From the NCBI GenBank assembly GCA_947624415.1, contig CANQKH010000004.1, forward strand, positions 37,936-101,935: 64,000 nt of DNA. Reading direction: 5' to 3'. The stretch is from an uncultured Clostridia bacterium (GTDB taxonomy: Bacteria > Bacillota > Clostridia > Christensenellales > UBA1242). Made by a program: the position numbers and the translations under genes. Positions 45,032-54,168 of this stretch are shown here, piece after piece (position 1 is the stretch's first letter; the number at the start of each line of letters is the position of its first letter). A model generated the notes under the pieces. That model did not search any database, was not told the origin of the DNA, and saw only the letters and a program-made list of their open reading frames with translations.

Positions 45032-45598
45032 CTATATTTCCATAATCTCTTTTTCTTTTGTCCTAAAATTATCATCTACTTCTTGACAACTATTGTCTAT
45101 CATAGTTTGAATTTCATCTTCATAACGTTTTTGCTCATCTTCAGAAATTTCACCATCTTTTTGTAAATCTTTTATCATTTCCATTGCATCTCTACGAGCA
45201 TTTCTTATTGTTACTTTTGTCTCCTCTGCAATTTTTTTTATGTCTTTTACTAATTCTTTTCGTCTTTCCTCAGTAAGCATTGGGAAAACCAATCTTATTG
45301 TTTTTCCATCTTCATTGGGATTAACTCCAAGGTCGGCAGCAGCAATTGCTTTTACAACATTTTTAACTTGGCTTTGATCCCAAACAGATATTGCAAGTAT
45401 TCTTGCTTCAGGAACTGTTATACTTGCCATATTTTTTATTGGAGTTGGCACTCCATAATAATCTATTGAAACTTTATCCAAAATATGCGGATTAGCTCTT
45501 CCTGCTCTTACCACCATATATTCATTTAGTTGATGATTTAAAGATTTATTAATTTCCTCTTTGCAGGATTCCTTTATTTCTAAAAACATTTCATTCAT
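45032..45598 (-). CDS. frr: Ribosome recycling factor
   Basis: Splits post-termination ribosomes together with EF-G. VVRAGRANPHILDKVSIDYYGVPTPIKNMASITVPEARILAISVWD is the core signature, and the three-helix bundle ends GEISEDEQKRYEDEIQ. The 188 residues are normal. aggagaataat precedes the ATG. pyrH, often found between tsf and frr, is absent here. Confidence 0.97.
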   Translation of the reverse strand: MNEMFLEIKESCKEEINKSLNHQLNEYMVVRAGRANPHILDKVSIDYYGVPTPIKNMASITVPEARILAISVWDQSQVKNVVKAIAAADLGVNPNEDGKTIRLVFPMLTEERRKELVKDIKKIAEETKVTIRNARRDAMEMIKDLQKDGEISEDEQKRYEDEIQTMIDNSCQEVDDNFRTKEKEIMEI

Positions 45599-45617
45599 AT
45601 ATTATTCTCCTGGCTCT

Positions 45618-45646
45618 ATTTTACTATAAAAGTAAAAATATTGCAA
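45618..45646 (-). promoter_or_regulatory. Promoter of frr-uppS-cdsA-rseP
   Basis: TTGCAA, 17 bases, TAAAAT on the minus strand, about 20 bases before the frr ATG. Confidence 0.65.
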
Positions 45647-45814
45647 ATGTTTTCTTATTAATTAAAAAATTAATTGTTCAATAACAATAAATTTTACTTT
45701 TTACGTATGAAATGTAAATCATAGTAATATTAAATTAATACTCTACATTTTTTCTTAATTAGTATAAAAAATACATCATTTTTACTTTTACTTAAATTTT
45801 ATAAGAAAACATTT
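45645..45814. repeat. AT-rich gap flanked by a 14-bp inverted repeat
   Basis: AAATGTTTTCTTAT (45645-45658) is exactly inverted as ATAAGAAAACATTT (45801-45814). The 142 bases between are AT-rich, contain no ORF, and hold smaller palindromes such as TTAATTAAAAAATTAA. It may be a degenerate miniature element or chance in an AT-rich gap; no target-site duplication is seen. Confidence 0.45.
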
Positions 45815-45825
45815 ATATGAATATA

Positions 45826-45868
45826 AATAAAAATACACCTCATTTATTTTAAAATTGAGATGTATTTT
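45826..45868 (-). terminator. Terminator after tsf
   Basis: On the minus strand AAATACATCTC pairs with GAGGTGTATTT (one G-U pair) around a 15-base loop and runs into TTTTTATTT, 10 bases after the tsf stop. Confidence 0.8.
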
Positions 45869-45876
45869 ACATAAAT

Positions 45877-46533
45877 TTAATTATTTCCCTTCATTTGCTT
45901 TGCAACTTCCTCGGCAAGATTGTCTTGACGTTTTTCCAATCCTTCGCCCATTTCATATCTAACAAATCTTCTAATTGAAATTTTTTCTCCAATTTGAAGT
46001 ATCTTTTCGTTAATATATTGAGAAATCGTCATTTCAGGATTTTTAACAAATGGTTGTTCCATTAAACAAACATCTTGATAAAATTTTTTAACTCTTCCTT
46101 CAACCATTTTTTCAATTATCTGAGCTGGTTTTCCCTCATTTAAGGCTTGATTTCTTAAAATTTCTTTTTCTTTTTCAAGTTCTTCCGTTGGAACATCTTC
46201 TATTCTAACATATTTAGGTGCTGCTGCTGCAATTTGAAGAGCAACATCATGACCAATTTCCTGAAAAGCATCTGTTTTAGCAACGAAATCAGTTTCACAA
46301 TTTACTTCTACTAAAACTCCAATCTTGCCTCCCATATGAATATATGAAGAAACAATGCCTTCTGAAGCAATTCTAGATTGTTTTTTGCTTGCTGCAGCAA
46401 TTCCTTTTTCTCTTAACCAAACCATTGCTTTTTCAAAGTCTCCATCGCTTTCTGTAAGAGCCTTTTTGCAATCCATCATTCCTGCGTTGGTTTTTGCTCT
46501 AAGTTCTGCAACATCTTTCGCTGTAAAATTCAT
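45877..46533 (-). CDS. tsf: Elongation factor Ts, short form
   Basis: Nucleotide exchange factor for EF-Tu. It starts with the UBA-like domain [24 protein letters not shown] and continues with [21 protein letters not shown], which contacts EF-Tu. The 218 residues are shorter than the usual 280-300, since it has only one core subdomain, as in Thermus. The start overlaps the rpsB stop by one base. Confidence 0.96.
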   Translation of the reverse strand: MNFTAKDVAELRAKTNAGMMDCKKALTESDGDFEKAMVWLREKGIAAASKKQSRIASEGIVSSYIHMGGKIGVLVEVNCETDFVAKTDAFQEIGHDVALQIAAAAPKYVRIEDVPTEELEKEKEILRNQALNEGKPAQIIEKMVEGRVKKFYQDVCLMEQPFVKNPEMTISQYINEKILQIGEKISIRRFVRYEMGEGLEKRQDNLAEEVAKQMKGNN

Positions 46534-47453
46534 TACTCTTCCTCCTCTGGTTTTGTCTCTACTGTTGTTTCAGCAACTTCTTCTGGTTGAGAATCTTCAC
46601 CGTTTTCATTTTCTTTTTTATCCTCAGACTTTTTTCTTGAAGATTTTTTCTTGCCTTTTTTGATAGGATGTTCTTCACCAGCTTCAGCAATTTCAATATT
46701 TGGTTTTGTTTCAGTCAATGCTTTTTCAAGATCAATTTCTTCATCATCACTGTTATCTTTTTGCATTGAGACACCTTCACGGGCTTCAATTACTGCATCT
46801 GCAAGTGCGGCAATTATAAGTTTTACTGAACGAATTGCATCATCATTCCCAGGAATAACATAACTAATTCCTTCTGGATTACCATTTGTATCTACAAGGC
46901 CAACCATTGGAATTTCAAGTAATTTGCATTCATTAACGCAAATATGTTCACAATTTGGGTCAACAACTACAACTGCACCTGGAAGTTCTCTCATCTCTTT
47001 AATACCGCCAAGATTCTTCTCGAGTTTGTCTCTTTCTGCCTTAAGAAGAGTTACTTCTTTCTTTGGTAATAAATCAAATTCTCCTACTTTTTCCATTTGA
47101 TTCAGTCTGTTAAGTCTTTCTATTCTCGACTTAATAGTCTTAAAGTTTGTAAGGCATCCACCAAGCCAACGTGTATTAATGTAATACATACCACATCTTT
47201 CAGCCTCTTCCTTAACGGCATCTTGGGCTTGTTTTTTTGTCCCTACAAATAAAATTTTCTTTCCTGCAGCAGCAACATCTCTTATAAATGCATATGCTTT
47301 GTCCACCTGCTCAGAAGTCTGTTCAAGATTGATAATATGAATATCATTTCTTGCTGTGAAGATATATTTCTTCATCTTTGGGTTCCACTTTCTAGTTTGA
47401 TGTCCAAAATGAACACCAGCTTCAAGTAGTTGTTTCATTGAAATAACTGACAT
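46533..47453 (-). CDS. rpsB: 30S ribosomal protein S2 with a charged C-terminal tail
   Basis: Small-subunit protein; first of the rpsB-tsf pair. Core motifs: [39 protein letters not shown] and [13 protein letters not shown]. After about residue 235 a tail of some 70 residues follows, rich in Glu, Asp and Lys ([26 protein letters not shown]), which makes the protein longer than the usual 230-260. The tail is probably disordered. It is preceded by a perfect promoter and a leader of about 175 nt. Confidence 0.97.
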   Translation of the reverse strand: MSVISMKQLLEAGVHFGHQTRKWNPKMKKYIFTARNDIHIINLEQTSEQVDKAYAFIRDVAAAGKKILFVGTKKQAQDAVKEEAERCGMYYINTRWLGGCLTNFKTIKSRIERLNRLNQMEKVGEFDLLPKKEVTLLKAERDKLEKNLGGIKEMRELPGAVVVVDPNCEHICVNECKLLEIPMVGLVDTNGNPEGISYVIPGNDDAIRSVKLIIAALADAVIEAREGVSMQKDNSDDEEIDLEKALTETKPNIEIAEAGEEHPIKKGKKKSSRKKSEDKKENENGEDSQPEEVAETTVETKPEEEE

Positions 47454-47627
47454 TTTAACTTTTTCCTCCTTTTGTTTTTGTCCTTCCCCATAGTTTTCTA
47501 TCTCTTAATCACAACCTCAGATAATTAATCTTTATAATTATGGCTAATATTAATCACATTGATTTTGTCATAATAAATTTAGGCAACCGCGATTAAAATA
47601 TACTATGAGTGCTATTTGTCCAATGAC
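47454..47627 (-). promoter_or_regulatory. Long 5' leader of rpsB-tsf
   Basis: About 175 nt lie between the predicted transcription start and the rpsB ATG, ending in aggaggaaaaag. Long leaders on ribosomal protein operons are often autoregulatory; I see no strong single hairpin that identifies a known family. Confidence 0.4.
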
Positions 47628-47633
47628 CCTGCT

Positions 47634-47662
47634 ATTATAACAAAGCCATCCATTTTTGTCAA
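47634..47662 (-). promoter_or_regulatory. Promoter of rpsB-tsf
   Basis: Full consensus on the minus strand: TTGACA, 17 bases, TATAAT. Confidence 0.92.
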
Positions 47663-47679
47663 GTAATTTTACTTAATAA

Positions 47680-47719
47680 AAATGAAAAAGTGCATCATTT
47701 TATTAAAAGATGCACTTTT
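47680..47719 (-). terminator. Terminator after secF
   Basis: On the minus strand AAAAGTGCATC pairs with GATGCACTTTT (11 bp) and is followed by T-rich sequence. It lies between the secF stop and the rpsB promoter. Confidence 0.85.
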
Positions 47720-47730
47720 ATCTTTAAATC

Positions 47731-48744
47731 TTATTTATCTTTTTTCTTTCTTAAATTTTTAGTAGTTGCCCATAGTGCAGGCATATTAAAATGCGAAGAA
47801 TACATCGTTGCCAATAATCCTACAAGAACTGCAAGAGCAACATTTCTTACACCTGGGACTGATAAGCATACAAATACAAGAGTTGCTAGTATAGCTAAAA
47901 TATAAGCAAGCATCTTTTTAAATGACAATTCTTTAACCACCATATCTGCAATTTGATTATTGGTTAAACCATCGCATTTCCCTGTTTTTGCATCATTTTT
48001 TTGTCTGTTTATGAAAATAAAGCAATTTAATACAGAAATAATGAACGTAGCAAGAAGTGCTACTGCAACATTAAAATTAACAACTATTCTACAAATCGAA
48101 ATTAGAGATACTGTTAATAATAAATCTAATGCAACTTGAAGAATCATCATAAATATCAAAGAGCGATATTTTCTTAATAACATATAAATTATAACACACA
48201 GAAGCCCCAAAGTAATTCCTGCAAACATTTTAACAATAAACATATAAGGGCTAGTAGCCTCTGTAAAATCAACAGAAGAAACTGCTAAATCAAAGTCGTT
48301 GTAGTCAAATTCAGCAACAATTTTCTCTCTTAAATCAACATTTTCTAAAAGGATTTGTTGACTATCTTTAGAATTATTTTTAAAAACAACCTCAACCGCT
48401 TGACCATCATAAACATCGTAATCACTTATCGTTATTGTTGTAGTTCTGTATGATATAATTTTTAAATTACTACTATCAAAGATTGTTTCTAATTTATCTT
48501 TTAGACTTTTATAATCTTCCTTTTTGTCTAAATCATAAATAGTTGTTTCTATTTTCTCTTCATTATTTACATAGATTTTAACTGAACTAAAGCCAGAAAA
48601 ATCACTGCCTAAATTAAAATTTATTGTGCAAACAACAATCAGTGCTATAAGCATTAATATTATTGGTCCTATGATATAATAAATGAAATTTTTGCTTATA
48701 TTTAATTTACTATCTTTAAATTTCTTTTCTAGGTTTTTAAGCAT
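47731..48744 (-). CDS. secF: Protein export membrane protein SecF
   Basis: Second half of the SecDF export motor, which uses the proton gradient to assist Sec translocation. Six membrane helices, with an external domain between helices 1 and 2. NLGSDFSGFSSVKIYV is the region after helix 1, and SVPGVRNVALAVLVGLLATMYSSHFNMPALW ends the last helices. I use the ATG at 48742-48744, which follows aggaggagg, giving 337 residues. It overlaps secD by eight bases. Confidence 0.92.
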   Translation of the reverse strand: MLKNLEKKFKDSKLNISKNFIYYIIGPIILMLIALIVVCTINFNLGSDFSGFSSVKIYVNNEEKIETTIYDLDKKEDYKSLKDKLETIFDSSNLKIISYRTTTITISDYDVYDGQAVEVVFKNNSKDSQQILLENVDLREKIVAEFDYNDFDLAVSSVDFTEATSPYMFIVKMFAGITLGLLCVIIYMLLRKYRSLIFMMILQVALDLLLTVSLISICRIVVNFNVAVALLATFIISVLNCFIFINRQKNDAKTGKCDGLTNNQIADMVVKELSFKKMLAYILAILATLVFVCLSVPGVRNVALAVLVGLLATMYSSHFNMPALWATTKNLRKKKDK

Positions 48745-50143
48745 TTTCCACCTCCTCCTGAGATGAAACATTTTCTTCGCTAATTATTTCTACTTCATCT
48801 TCTTTTATTTCAATAATGTTTTTATCTCTATACAAATGAAGTTTTTTTGATTTTGTGCTGTTTATTTTAAGGTAAATATTAATGAACCATCTTAAAAGAA
48901 GTTGTGTGCAGATAAATGACAATATGCTCCCCAAAAACAATGTAATTGCAAAACATTTTAATGAAGAAGGGACTAAAGCCCAAATCAATATGGATGCAAT
49001 AGCAATAATTGCACTAACATCTAATAATGGGAATAATGCTTTTTTCTGTCCACTTTTACATGAAAGATGAATCTTTTTACCTACTGAATATTCTTCTCTT
49101 ATTTTTTCAAAAACGAAAGAATGAGCAAAAACTGTTATTATAAATGCCATCACGCATCCTACAACTCCCGCAATGTTTAACATAATGAATGGAATAGATT
49201 GCATTAAGAAAGCAAAGAATATTAGGTAAAATGTCAATGATAATATTGCTAATAAACCTAAATCAGCATATCTTATCCACATAAATATAAAAGCAATAAG
49301 AATTACAACAATCATTGCAATACCTATATAAAGTTGAGTATTTTTACCTAAAATAGGACTTATTTTGCTTACTTCCTTTAATTTTAATTTAACATCAAGC
49401 ATTCCCCCAGTTATATTGTAAGCCAATTCACGAGCACTTGTATTGTCTTCGGTGGAGTAAGTTCCAGAGGAGGTAACAAAAATTTCATCTTCTTTTAAAT
49501 CTTTATAATCAAGTTCTACAAATACATTATCGCTGCTTATTTTTTCCAAATAGATATATATTTTTTTGTCGGTTGTATTTTTTGAGACATCCTTAATGTG
49601 TTTAATTTTGTTTTTTGAAGAACTTGCAAATTTTAAAGTAAGTCCAATTTGTGCACTTTCATAATCATAATCTGGAGTTACTGATTCTAAATCACTTGAA
49701 TTTAACAGGCTTTCTGGAGTATTGCTATCACTTGCACTTTCTGCCGTGAAAAACATTTTTTTGCTGTCTTCAATCAACTCAAATACATCATTTAAATATA
49801 GACCTGGAATTTCTGAATTTGATGCAAGCAAGGAAATTTTATTTCCACCCTGTCTTCTTATTTCCAACTCTGTAAAACGCTCATATTTTAACGCTGTTTG
49901 CAATTTTTCTAAAGACGAATCAATGGCATCTGAAAGATTTTTCCTTGAATCCGCAGGCAAACTACATTCATATAATGCCGATACTCCCCCATTTAAATCT
50001 AATGATTTTTTTGTTGCCTTTACAAAACCATTATATTTATTGGTTGAATATGGAACACTAAAAGGACATACACATAATAGTATGCCCAGTATAGCAATAA
50101 TTGCTATAAAAATAAATTTTATTATTGCGTGTCTTTTTAACAT
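48737..50143 (-). CDS. secD: Protein translocase subunit SecD
   Basis: First half of the SecDF motor. One N-terminal membrane helix, the SLDLNGGVSALYE motif near residue 47, a periplasmic-type external domain, then five helices with VVLIAFIFMWIRYADLGLLAILSLTFYLIFFAFL. In many SecD proteins the fourth helix carries DANV; here the matching stretch is FIITVFAHSFVFEKIREEY, so the usual Asp-Ala-Asn sequence is changed. The C-terminal tail is acidic. The 468 residues are normal. Confidence 0.92.
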   Translation of the reverse strand: MLKRHAIIKFIFIAIIAILGILLCVCPFSVPYSTNKYNGFVKATKKSLDLNGGVSALYECSLPADSRKNLSDAIDSSLEKLQTALKYERFTELEIRRQGGNKISLLASNSEIPGLYLNDVFELIEDSKKMFFTAESASDSNTPESLLNSSDLESVTPDYDYESAQIGLTLKFASSSKNKIKHIKDVSKNTTDKKIYIYLEKISSDNVFVELDYKDLKEDEIFVTSSGTYSTEDNTSARELAYNITGGMLDVKLKLKEVSKISPILGKNTQLYIGIAMIVVILIAFIFMWIRYADLGLLAILSLTFYLIFFAFLMQSIPFIMLNIAGVVGCVMAFIITVFAHSFVFEKIREEYSVGKKIHLSCKSGQKKALFPLLDVSAIIAIASILIWALVPSSLKCFAITLFLGSILSFICTQLLLRWFINIYLKINSTKSKKLHLYRDKNIIEIKEDEVEIISEENVSSQEEVENA

Positions 50144-50225
50144 TTTAGTCCTTTTAACTCTCTTTAATATTAACTACTAGACTATTATAAAGAATTAAAA
50201 GGCTGTTGTCAAATATTTTTAAGTT

Positions 50226-50645
50226 TTAATTACTACTTTTTTTAATATTTACGCAAATTATTCCACAAATAGCACCTATTACCGCACCAAATACCACATC
50301 AGTGAGCAAAGTTATATCAAATGTAAACGAGCCACTAAGTGCAGAAAAGACTAAAAATGCTAAAATTGTGTAAATAAAGCCTATTAATAGTCCACTTACA
50401 AGTCCTAACTCCTTTGATTTTCTTAAACTTAGAAATACTCCCAGAAATACACTAACACCTTTTATCACTTGATTGACAGGGAAAATCGCACTATCCGGAA
50501 TATTAGTAAATTTTAATAAAAATGCAAAAACAAGGACTAGAACAAGAGAGATACAAAGAGCAATAAGCGTTCCTTTAATCAACAATCCCAAAATATTCAA
50601 ACTTGTGGATTCCTTTAAAGAGTGTGTTTTTGCTTTCATTTTCAT
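50226..50645 (-). CDS. TIGR04086-type membrane protein
   Basis: A 139-residue protein with four membrane helices. The pattern LLIKGTLIALCISLVLVLVFAFLLKFTNIPDSAIFPVNQVIKGVSVFLGVFLSLRKSKELGLVSGLLIGFIYT fits the clostridial family usually encoded near yajC and secDF. The N-terminus is basic. The function is unknown; the location suggests a link to protein export. Confidence 0.85.
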   Translation of the reverse strand: MKMKAKTHSLKESTSLNILGLLIKGTLIALCISLVLVLVFAFLLKFTNIPDSAIFPVNQVIKGVSVFLGVFLSLRKSKELGLVSGLLIGFIYTILAFLVFSALSGSFTFDITLLTDVVFGAVIGAICGIICVNIKKSSN

Positions 50646-50723
50646 AATTGACCCCTTTTAACAAAAATATACTTATTTTCTAAATTAAATTATGAGGCCA
50701 TAAATAAAAAAATGACTATTCGA

Positions 50724-50755
50724 CAAAAAAGTGAAGATTTTACTCTTCACTTTTT
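50724..50755 (-). terminator. Terminator overlapping the end of yajC
   Basis: On the minus strand AAAAAGTGAAGA pairs with TCTTCACTTTTTT. The first arm encodes the last codons of yajC and the stop codon lies in the loop. The T run points toward the TIGR04086 gene, so downstream expression may depend on readthrough. Confidence 0.8.
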
Positions 50756-51237
50756 GGTGCATCGTCTGTGTCATTATCATCTGGAGAAGTAACGTTTTCT
50801 GAATCTTCACTGGCTTCATTTTTCTTTTCTTCGTTACTTTCACTTTCTTCATGTTCATTGCTGATATTTTCTTGCTCTTCATTTTGATTTTCTTCTGTCT
50901 TTTCCTCTGAAGTCCCAACTTCTTGGCCTTGTTGAGTTCCGTCGACAGTTCCATCATCAAAGATTTTATAAATAGCAAAAGCATCTATTGAAACATAACC
51001 TGTATTGTTTTCATCTCCAGTCTCAATGGTTACAACTTTTCTATCAAATTCATCTCTTATACTAATTATAGTTCCATAAATTCCATTTGTCGTTAAAACC
51101 TTATCACCAATTTTTAATGAATTGGTTTGTTCTTGCATTCTTAAATTTTCTTTTTTATTTCTTGAATACATCATAACAGGATACATTATAATAAGCACAA
51201 CAATAAAAACAATAAGGATAATTTGTGTAACTTCCAT
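50740..51237 (-). CDS. yajC: Preprotein translocase subunit YajC with an acidic tail
   Basis: Accessory Sec membrane protein. One N-terminal helix (QIILIVFIVVLIIMYPVMMYSRNKKE) is followed by the conserved LKIGDKVLTTNGIYGTIISIRDE and VVTIETG. After about residue 95 there is a tail of 70 residues made mostly of Glu, Asp, Asn and Ser, unlike the usual 85-110 residue YajC. The promoter-proximal position before secDF supports the call. Confidence 0.93.
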   Translation of the reverse strand: MEVTQIILIVFIVVLIIMYPVMMYSRNKKENLRMQEQTNSLKIGDKVLTTNGIYGTIISIRDEFDRKVVTIETGDENNTGYVSIDAFAIYKIFDDGTVDGTQQGQEVGTSEEKTEENQNEEQENISNEHEESESNEEKKNEASEDSENVTSPDDNDTDDAPKSEE

Positions 51238-51296
51238 TTATTTCCTCCTTAAATATGAGTTTAGCATAAAATTTTACTATTTCCAAATATTTTCTT

Positions 51297-53066
51297 TTAT
51301 ATTTTTTTTGTTTTTATTTCATTTTCAAGTCTTTCGGCAAATTCTGACAAAGATAGTCCGGATTTGTTCTCGAAACCTCTTCCTCTTATTGATATGGTGT
51401 TTGTTTTTTCTTCTTCATCACCAACTATAATTAAATAAGGAATTTTCAAGGCAGAAGCCTCTCTAATTTTGTATCCTATTTTTTCATTTCTAAGGTCTTC
51501 AAACACTCTAATGTTGCGTTTTGCCAATTCTTCTTTAATTTTATGAGCATATTCGTTATTTCTTTCAGTTAACGATAAAACTTTAACTTGCTCTGGTGCT
51601 AGCCAAAGAGGAAAAGCACCAGCATATTTTTCTATAATATAAGCAAGTGTTCTTTCATAACAACCTACACTTGATCTATGAATAATATAAGGATGTTTTT
51701 TAACGCCATCTTTATCTGTGTATTCCATACCAAACTTTTCAGCAAGCATTTGATCTATTTGAATTGTAATTAACGTGTCTTCTTTTCCATAAACGTTCTT
51801 TATTTGTATATCAAGTTTTGGACCATAGAAAGCCGCTTCTCCTATTCCAACAACATAAGGGACTTGAAGATCGTCCAAAATTTTTCTCATTGTAGATTGG
51901 GCTTCATCCCATTGTTCTTTCGTTCCAATATATTTGTCTCTATTGTTTTCATCCCATTGGGAGAATCTATACGTAGCATCTTCATATAAGCCTAAAGTTT
52001 TTAACATATAATTAGCAAGCTCAAGGCATCCTTTAAATTCATCCTCTAATTGCTCGGGTGTACACATAAGATGTCCCTCGGATAAAGTAAATTGCCTTAT
52101 ACGAATTAATCCGTGCATTTCACCGCTCGCTTCATTTCTAAATAAAGTTGAAGTTTCATCATAACGTAAAGGTAAATCTTTATATGAACGAACCTTATTT
52201 AAATATGCTTGATATTGAAATGGACAAGTCATAGGACGCAAAGCATAAACCTCTTTATCTTTATTTTCATCACCTAATACAAACATACCATCTTTATAGT
52301 GATCCCAGTGCCCAGAAATTTTATATAAATCGCTTTTTGCCATAAAAGGTGTTTTTGTTAATTGCCAGCCCCTCTTTTCCTCTTCATCTTCAACAAATCT
52401 TTCTAACAACTGAATTACTTTTGCTCCTCGTGGCAAAAGGATAGGCAATCCCTGTCCAATATAATCCACCGTTGTAAATAATTCTAATTCTCTTCCTATT
52501 TTATTGTGATCGCGTTTTCTTGCTTCTTCAACCTTTTTAATGTATTCACTTAATTCCTTACTACTTTTAAAGGCATAGCAATAAACTCTTTGAAGCATCT
52601 TATTTTTTTCATTTCCTCTCCAATATGCTCCATTAACACTATGAATTTTGAACGCCATATTTTGTAATTTGGTTGTTGATTCTACATGTGGTCCCCTGCA
52701 CAAATCAAAAAAGTCATCTCCCGTGTAATAAACAGAAATTTCTTCATCCTCTTTCAATTCTTTAATGATTTCCTGTTTATATTTATTATCTTTAAATAAA
52801 TCCAGAGCTTCCTGCCTAGAAAGAACTTTTTTTGTAAATATTTCACCTTTATTAATTATTTCCTTCATTCTTTTTTCAATTAATGCATATTCATCTTGAG
52901 TTATAGAATGGTCAAGGTCTATATCATAATAAAAACCATCATCAATAGCTGGACCTATCGTTAATTTTGCATCTGGATACATACTTACTATTGCTTTTGC
53001 AAGAATGTGAGCAAGAGAATGTCTTGCCATTTCCAATTTTTCATCTTTTACTTCTTTAATTTCCAT
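51297..53066 (-). CDS. thrS: Threonine-tRNA ligase, without TGS domain
   Basis: Class II synthetase. It starts directly in the editing (tRNA-SAD) domain: MARHSLAHILAKAIVSMYPDAKLTIGPAIDDGFYYDID, with HSLAH and later HVESTTKL as zinc and editing residues. Core motifs: RPMTCPFQYQAYL, motif 2 RNEASGEMHGLIRIRQFTLSEGHL, and motif 3 HRSSVGCYERTLAYIIEKYAGAFPLWLAP. The C-terminal domain binds the anticodon. The 589 residues lack the N-terminal TGS domain of about 60 residues found in most ThrRS. A T-box leader precedes it. Confidence 0.96.
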   Translation of the reverse strand: MEIKEVKDEKLEMARHSLAHILAKAIVSMYPDAKLTIGPAIDDGFYYDIDLDHSITQDEYALIEKRMKEIINKGEIFTKKVLSRQEALDLFKDNKYKQEIIKELKEDEEISVYYTGDDFFDLCRGPHVESTTKLQNMAFKIHSVNGAYWRGNEKNKMLQRVYCYAFKSSKELSEYIKKVEEARKRDHNKIGRELELFTTVDYIGQGLPILLPRGAKVIQLLERFVEDEEEKRGWQLTKTPFMAKSDLYKISGHWDHYKDGMFVLGDENKDKEVYALRPMTCPFQYQAYLNKVRSYKDLPLRYDETSTLFRNEASGEMHGLIRIRQFTLSEGHLMCTPEQLEDEFKGCLELANYMLKTLGLYEDATYRFSQWDENNRDKYIGTKEQWDEAQSTMRKILDDLQVPYVVGIGEAAFYGPKLDIQIKNVYGKEDTLITIQIDQMLAEKFGMEYTDKDGVKKHPYIIHRSSVGCYERTLAYIIEKYAGAFPLWLAPEQVKVLSLTERNNEYAHKIKEELAKRNIRVFEDLRNEKIGYKIREASALKIPYLIIVGDEEEKTNTISIRGRGFENKSGLSLSEFAERLENEIKTKKI

Positions 53067-53097
53067 ACTTACCTCCTAAATTTTGCGTTGTTTAATA

Positions 53098-53282
53098 AAA
53101 AAACGCCCTTTAAAAATAAGGACGATTTAATAACCGCGGTTCCACCTTAATTGCTTATAAAAGCCACTTAATTATACTCTTCACTGCAATAGTGGTTTCA
53201 AATTTATTCTATCTTAGTCTTTCACCAAACGACTTTTCTCTGCACGAATCAAATAAATTCTACTTGTCTATCACTCCAAGTT
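53098..53282 (-). ncRNA. T-box leader upstream of thrS
   Basis: The T-box core AGGTGGAACCGCGG is exact on the minus strand at 53134-53147. A terminator hairpin CGTCCTT/AAGGGCG with a T tract lies at 53095-53124. In the upstream stem I region, GAAACCACT contains ACC (53194-53196), a threonine codon followed by a purine, the likely specifier. Uncharged tRNA-Thr would stabilise the antiterminator and raise thrS expression. Confidence 0.96.
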
Positions 53283-53288
53283 ATATAT

Positions 53289-53317
53289 ATTTTACGACAT
53301 GGTAAAGTTTTTGTCAA
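53289..53317 (-). promoter_or_regulatory. Promoter of the thrS T-box transcript
   Basis: TTGACA, 17 bases, TAAAAT on the minus strand, just inside the gap after ytxC. Confidence 0.88.
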
Positions 53318-53326
53318 CAATTTTTT

Positions 53327-54091
53327 TTAATTTAATTTGAATTTTTTTATATTTTGCAAAGAGTTTTGATTTATTGTTATTCTTTCTTCAAATATCTTTT
53401 CTAAGAGATTAATAGCGTTGCTTGTTTCACTAAAATATAAATTTATTTTTTGTGGAGATAAATCGATTACAGATGAGACCATGCTATCCTCGCTTATAAG
53501 TTTATTTGTATACTCGCATTCTTCCGAAAAAATTCTATAACCTCCATTTTCTTTTACTACAGATATCTCATCTTCACAAATATCTAAATTGTCAACTAAG
53601 AACTTTAATAAATCTATAAAACTATCTCTTGAAATTAGATATTCTTTATTTTCATTTGATAAATTTACTAATTCTTCCCATTTGTCATGTAGAGAGCGGA
53701 GTTTGAAATAGTAAAAAGATTCTAGATATAATGTGTTATCTAAAACCAAGTTTTTTCTTATAATAAACTTATCCGTTTCTTTATCAAAATTCAAAAGTGC
53801 TTTTTTAAAAGCAAAAATGCTTGCTTTGTCTAGTTCTGGCAATATAAGTGATTTATTTAAGAAATCTGCTTTGAATTTTGTGCATATTATTTCTATAATT
53901 GAATTTGTTAATATTAATTTTAATTTTTCTTTATCCTCTTCCTTTACAGCTATTAAAATAGAAATATTTCCATTCTCTTCGTTTGATGTTACAACGCCAT
54001 TTAAAGATTTAACATAATTTGATAGTATGTTATAAACATATCTTGACATTTCCGCATTTTCACTCTTAAAATTAAGAGAAAATTCCCACAT
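53327..54091 (-). CDS. ytxC: YtxC-like sporulation protein
   Basis: A 254-residue soluble protein. FDKETDKFIIRKNLVLDNTLYLESFYYFKLRSLHDKWEELVNLSNEN matches the pattern of the putative sporulation protein YtxC, which in Bacillus is also just upstream of thrS. The 90 residues before it are variable. aaggagttatgt precedes the ATG. Its biochemical role is unknown. Confidence 0.8.
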   Translation of the reverse strand: MWEFSLNFKSENAEMSRYVYNILSNYVKSLNGVVTSNEENGNISILIAVKEEDKEKLKLILTNSIIEIICTKFKADFLNKSLILPELDKASIFAFKKALLNFDKETDKFIIRKNLVLDNTLYLESFYYFKLRSLHDKWEELVNLSNENKEYLISRDSFIDLLKFLVDNLDICEDEISVVKENGGYRIFSEECEYTNKLISEDSMVSSVIDLSPQKINLYFSETSNAINLLEKIFEERITINQNSLQNIKKFKLN

Positions 54092-54168
54092 ACATAACTC
54101 CTTACAAAGAATATTTTATGCAAGGTTATTAAAAATACACTTAGAAAATAAAAATTAAATTAAATAAT

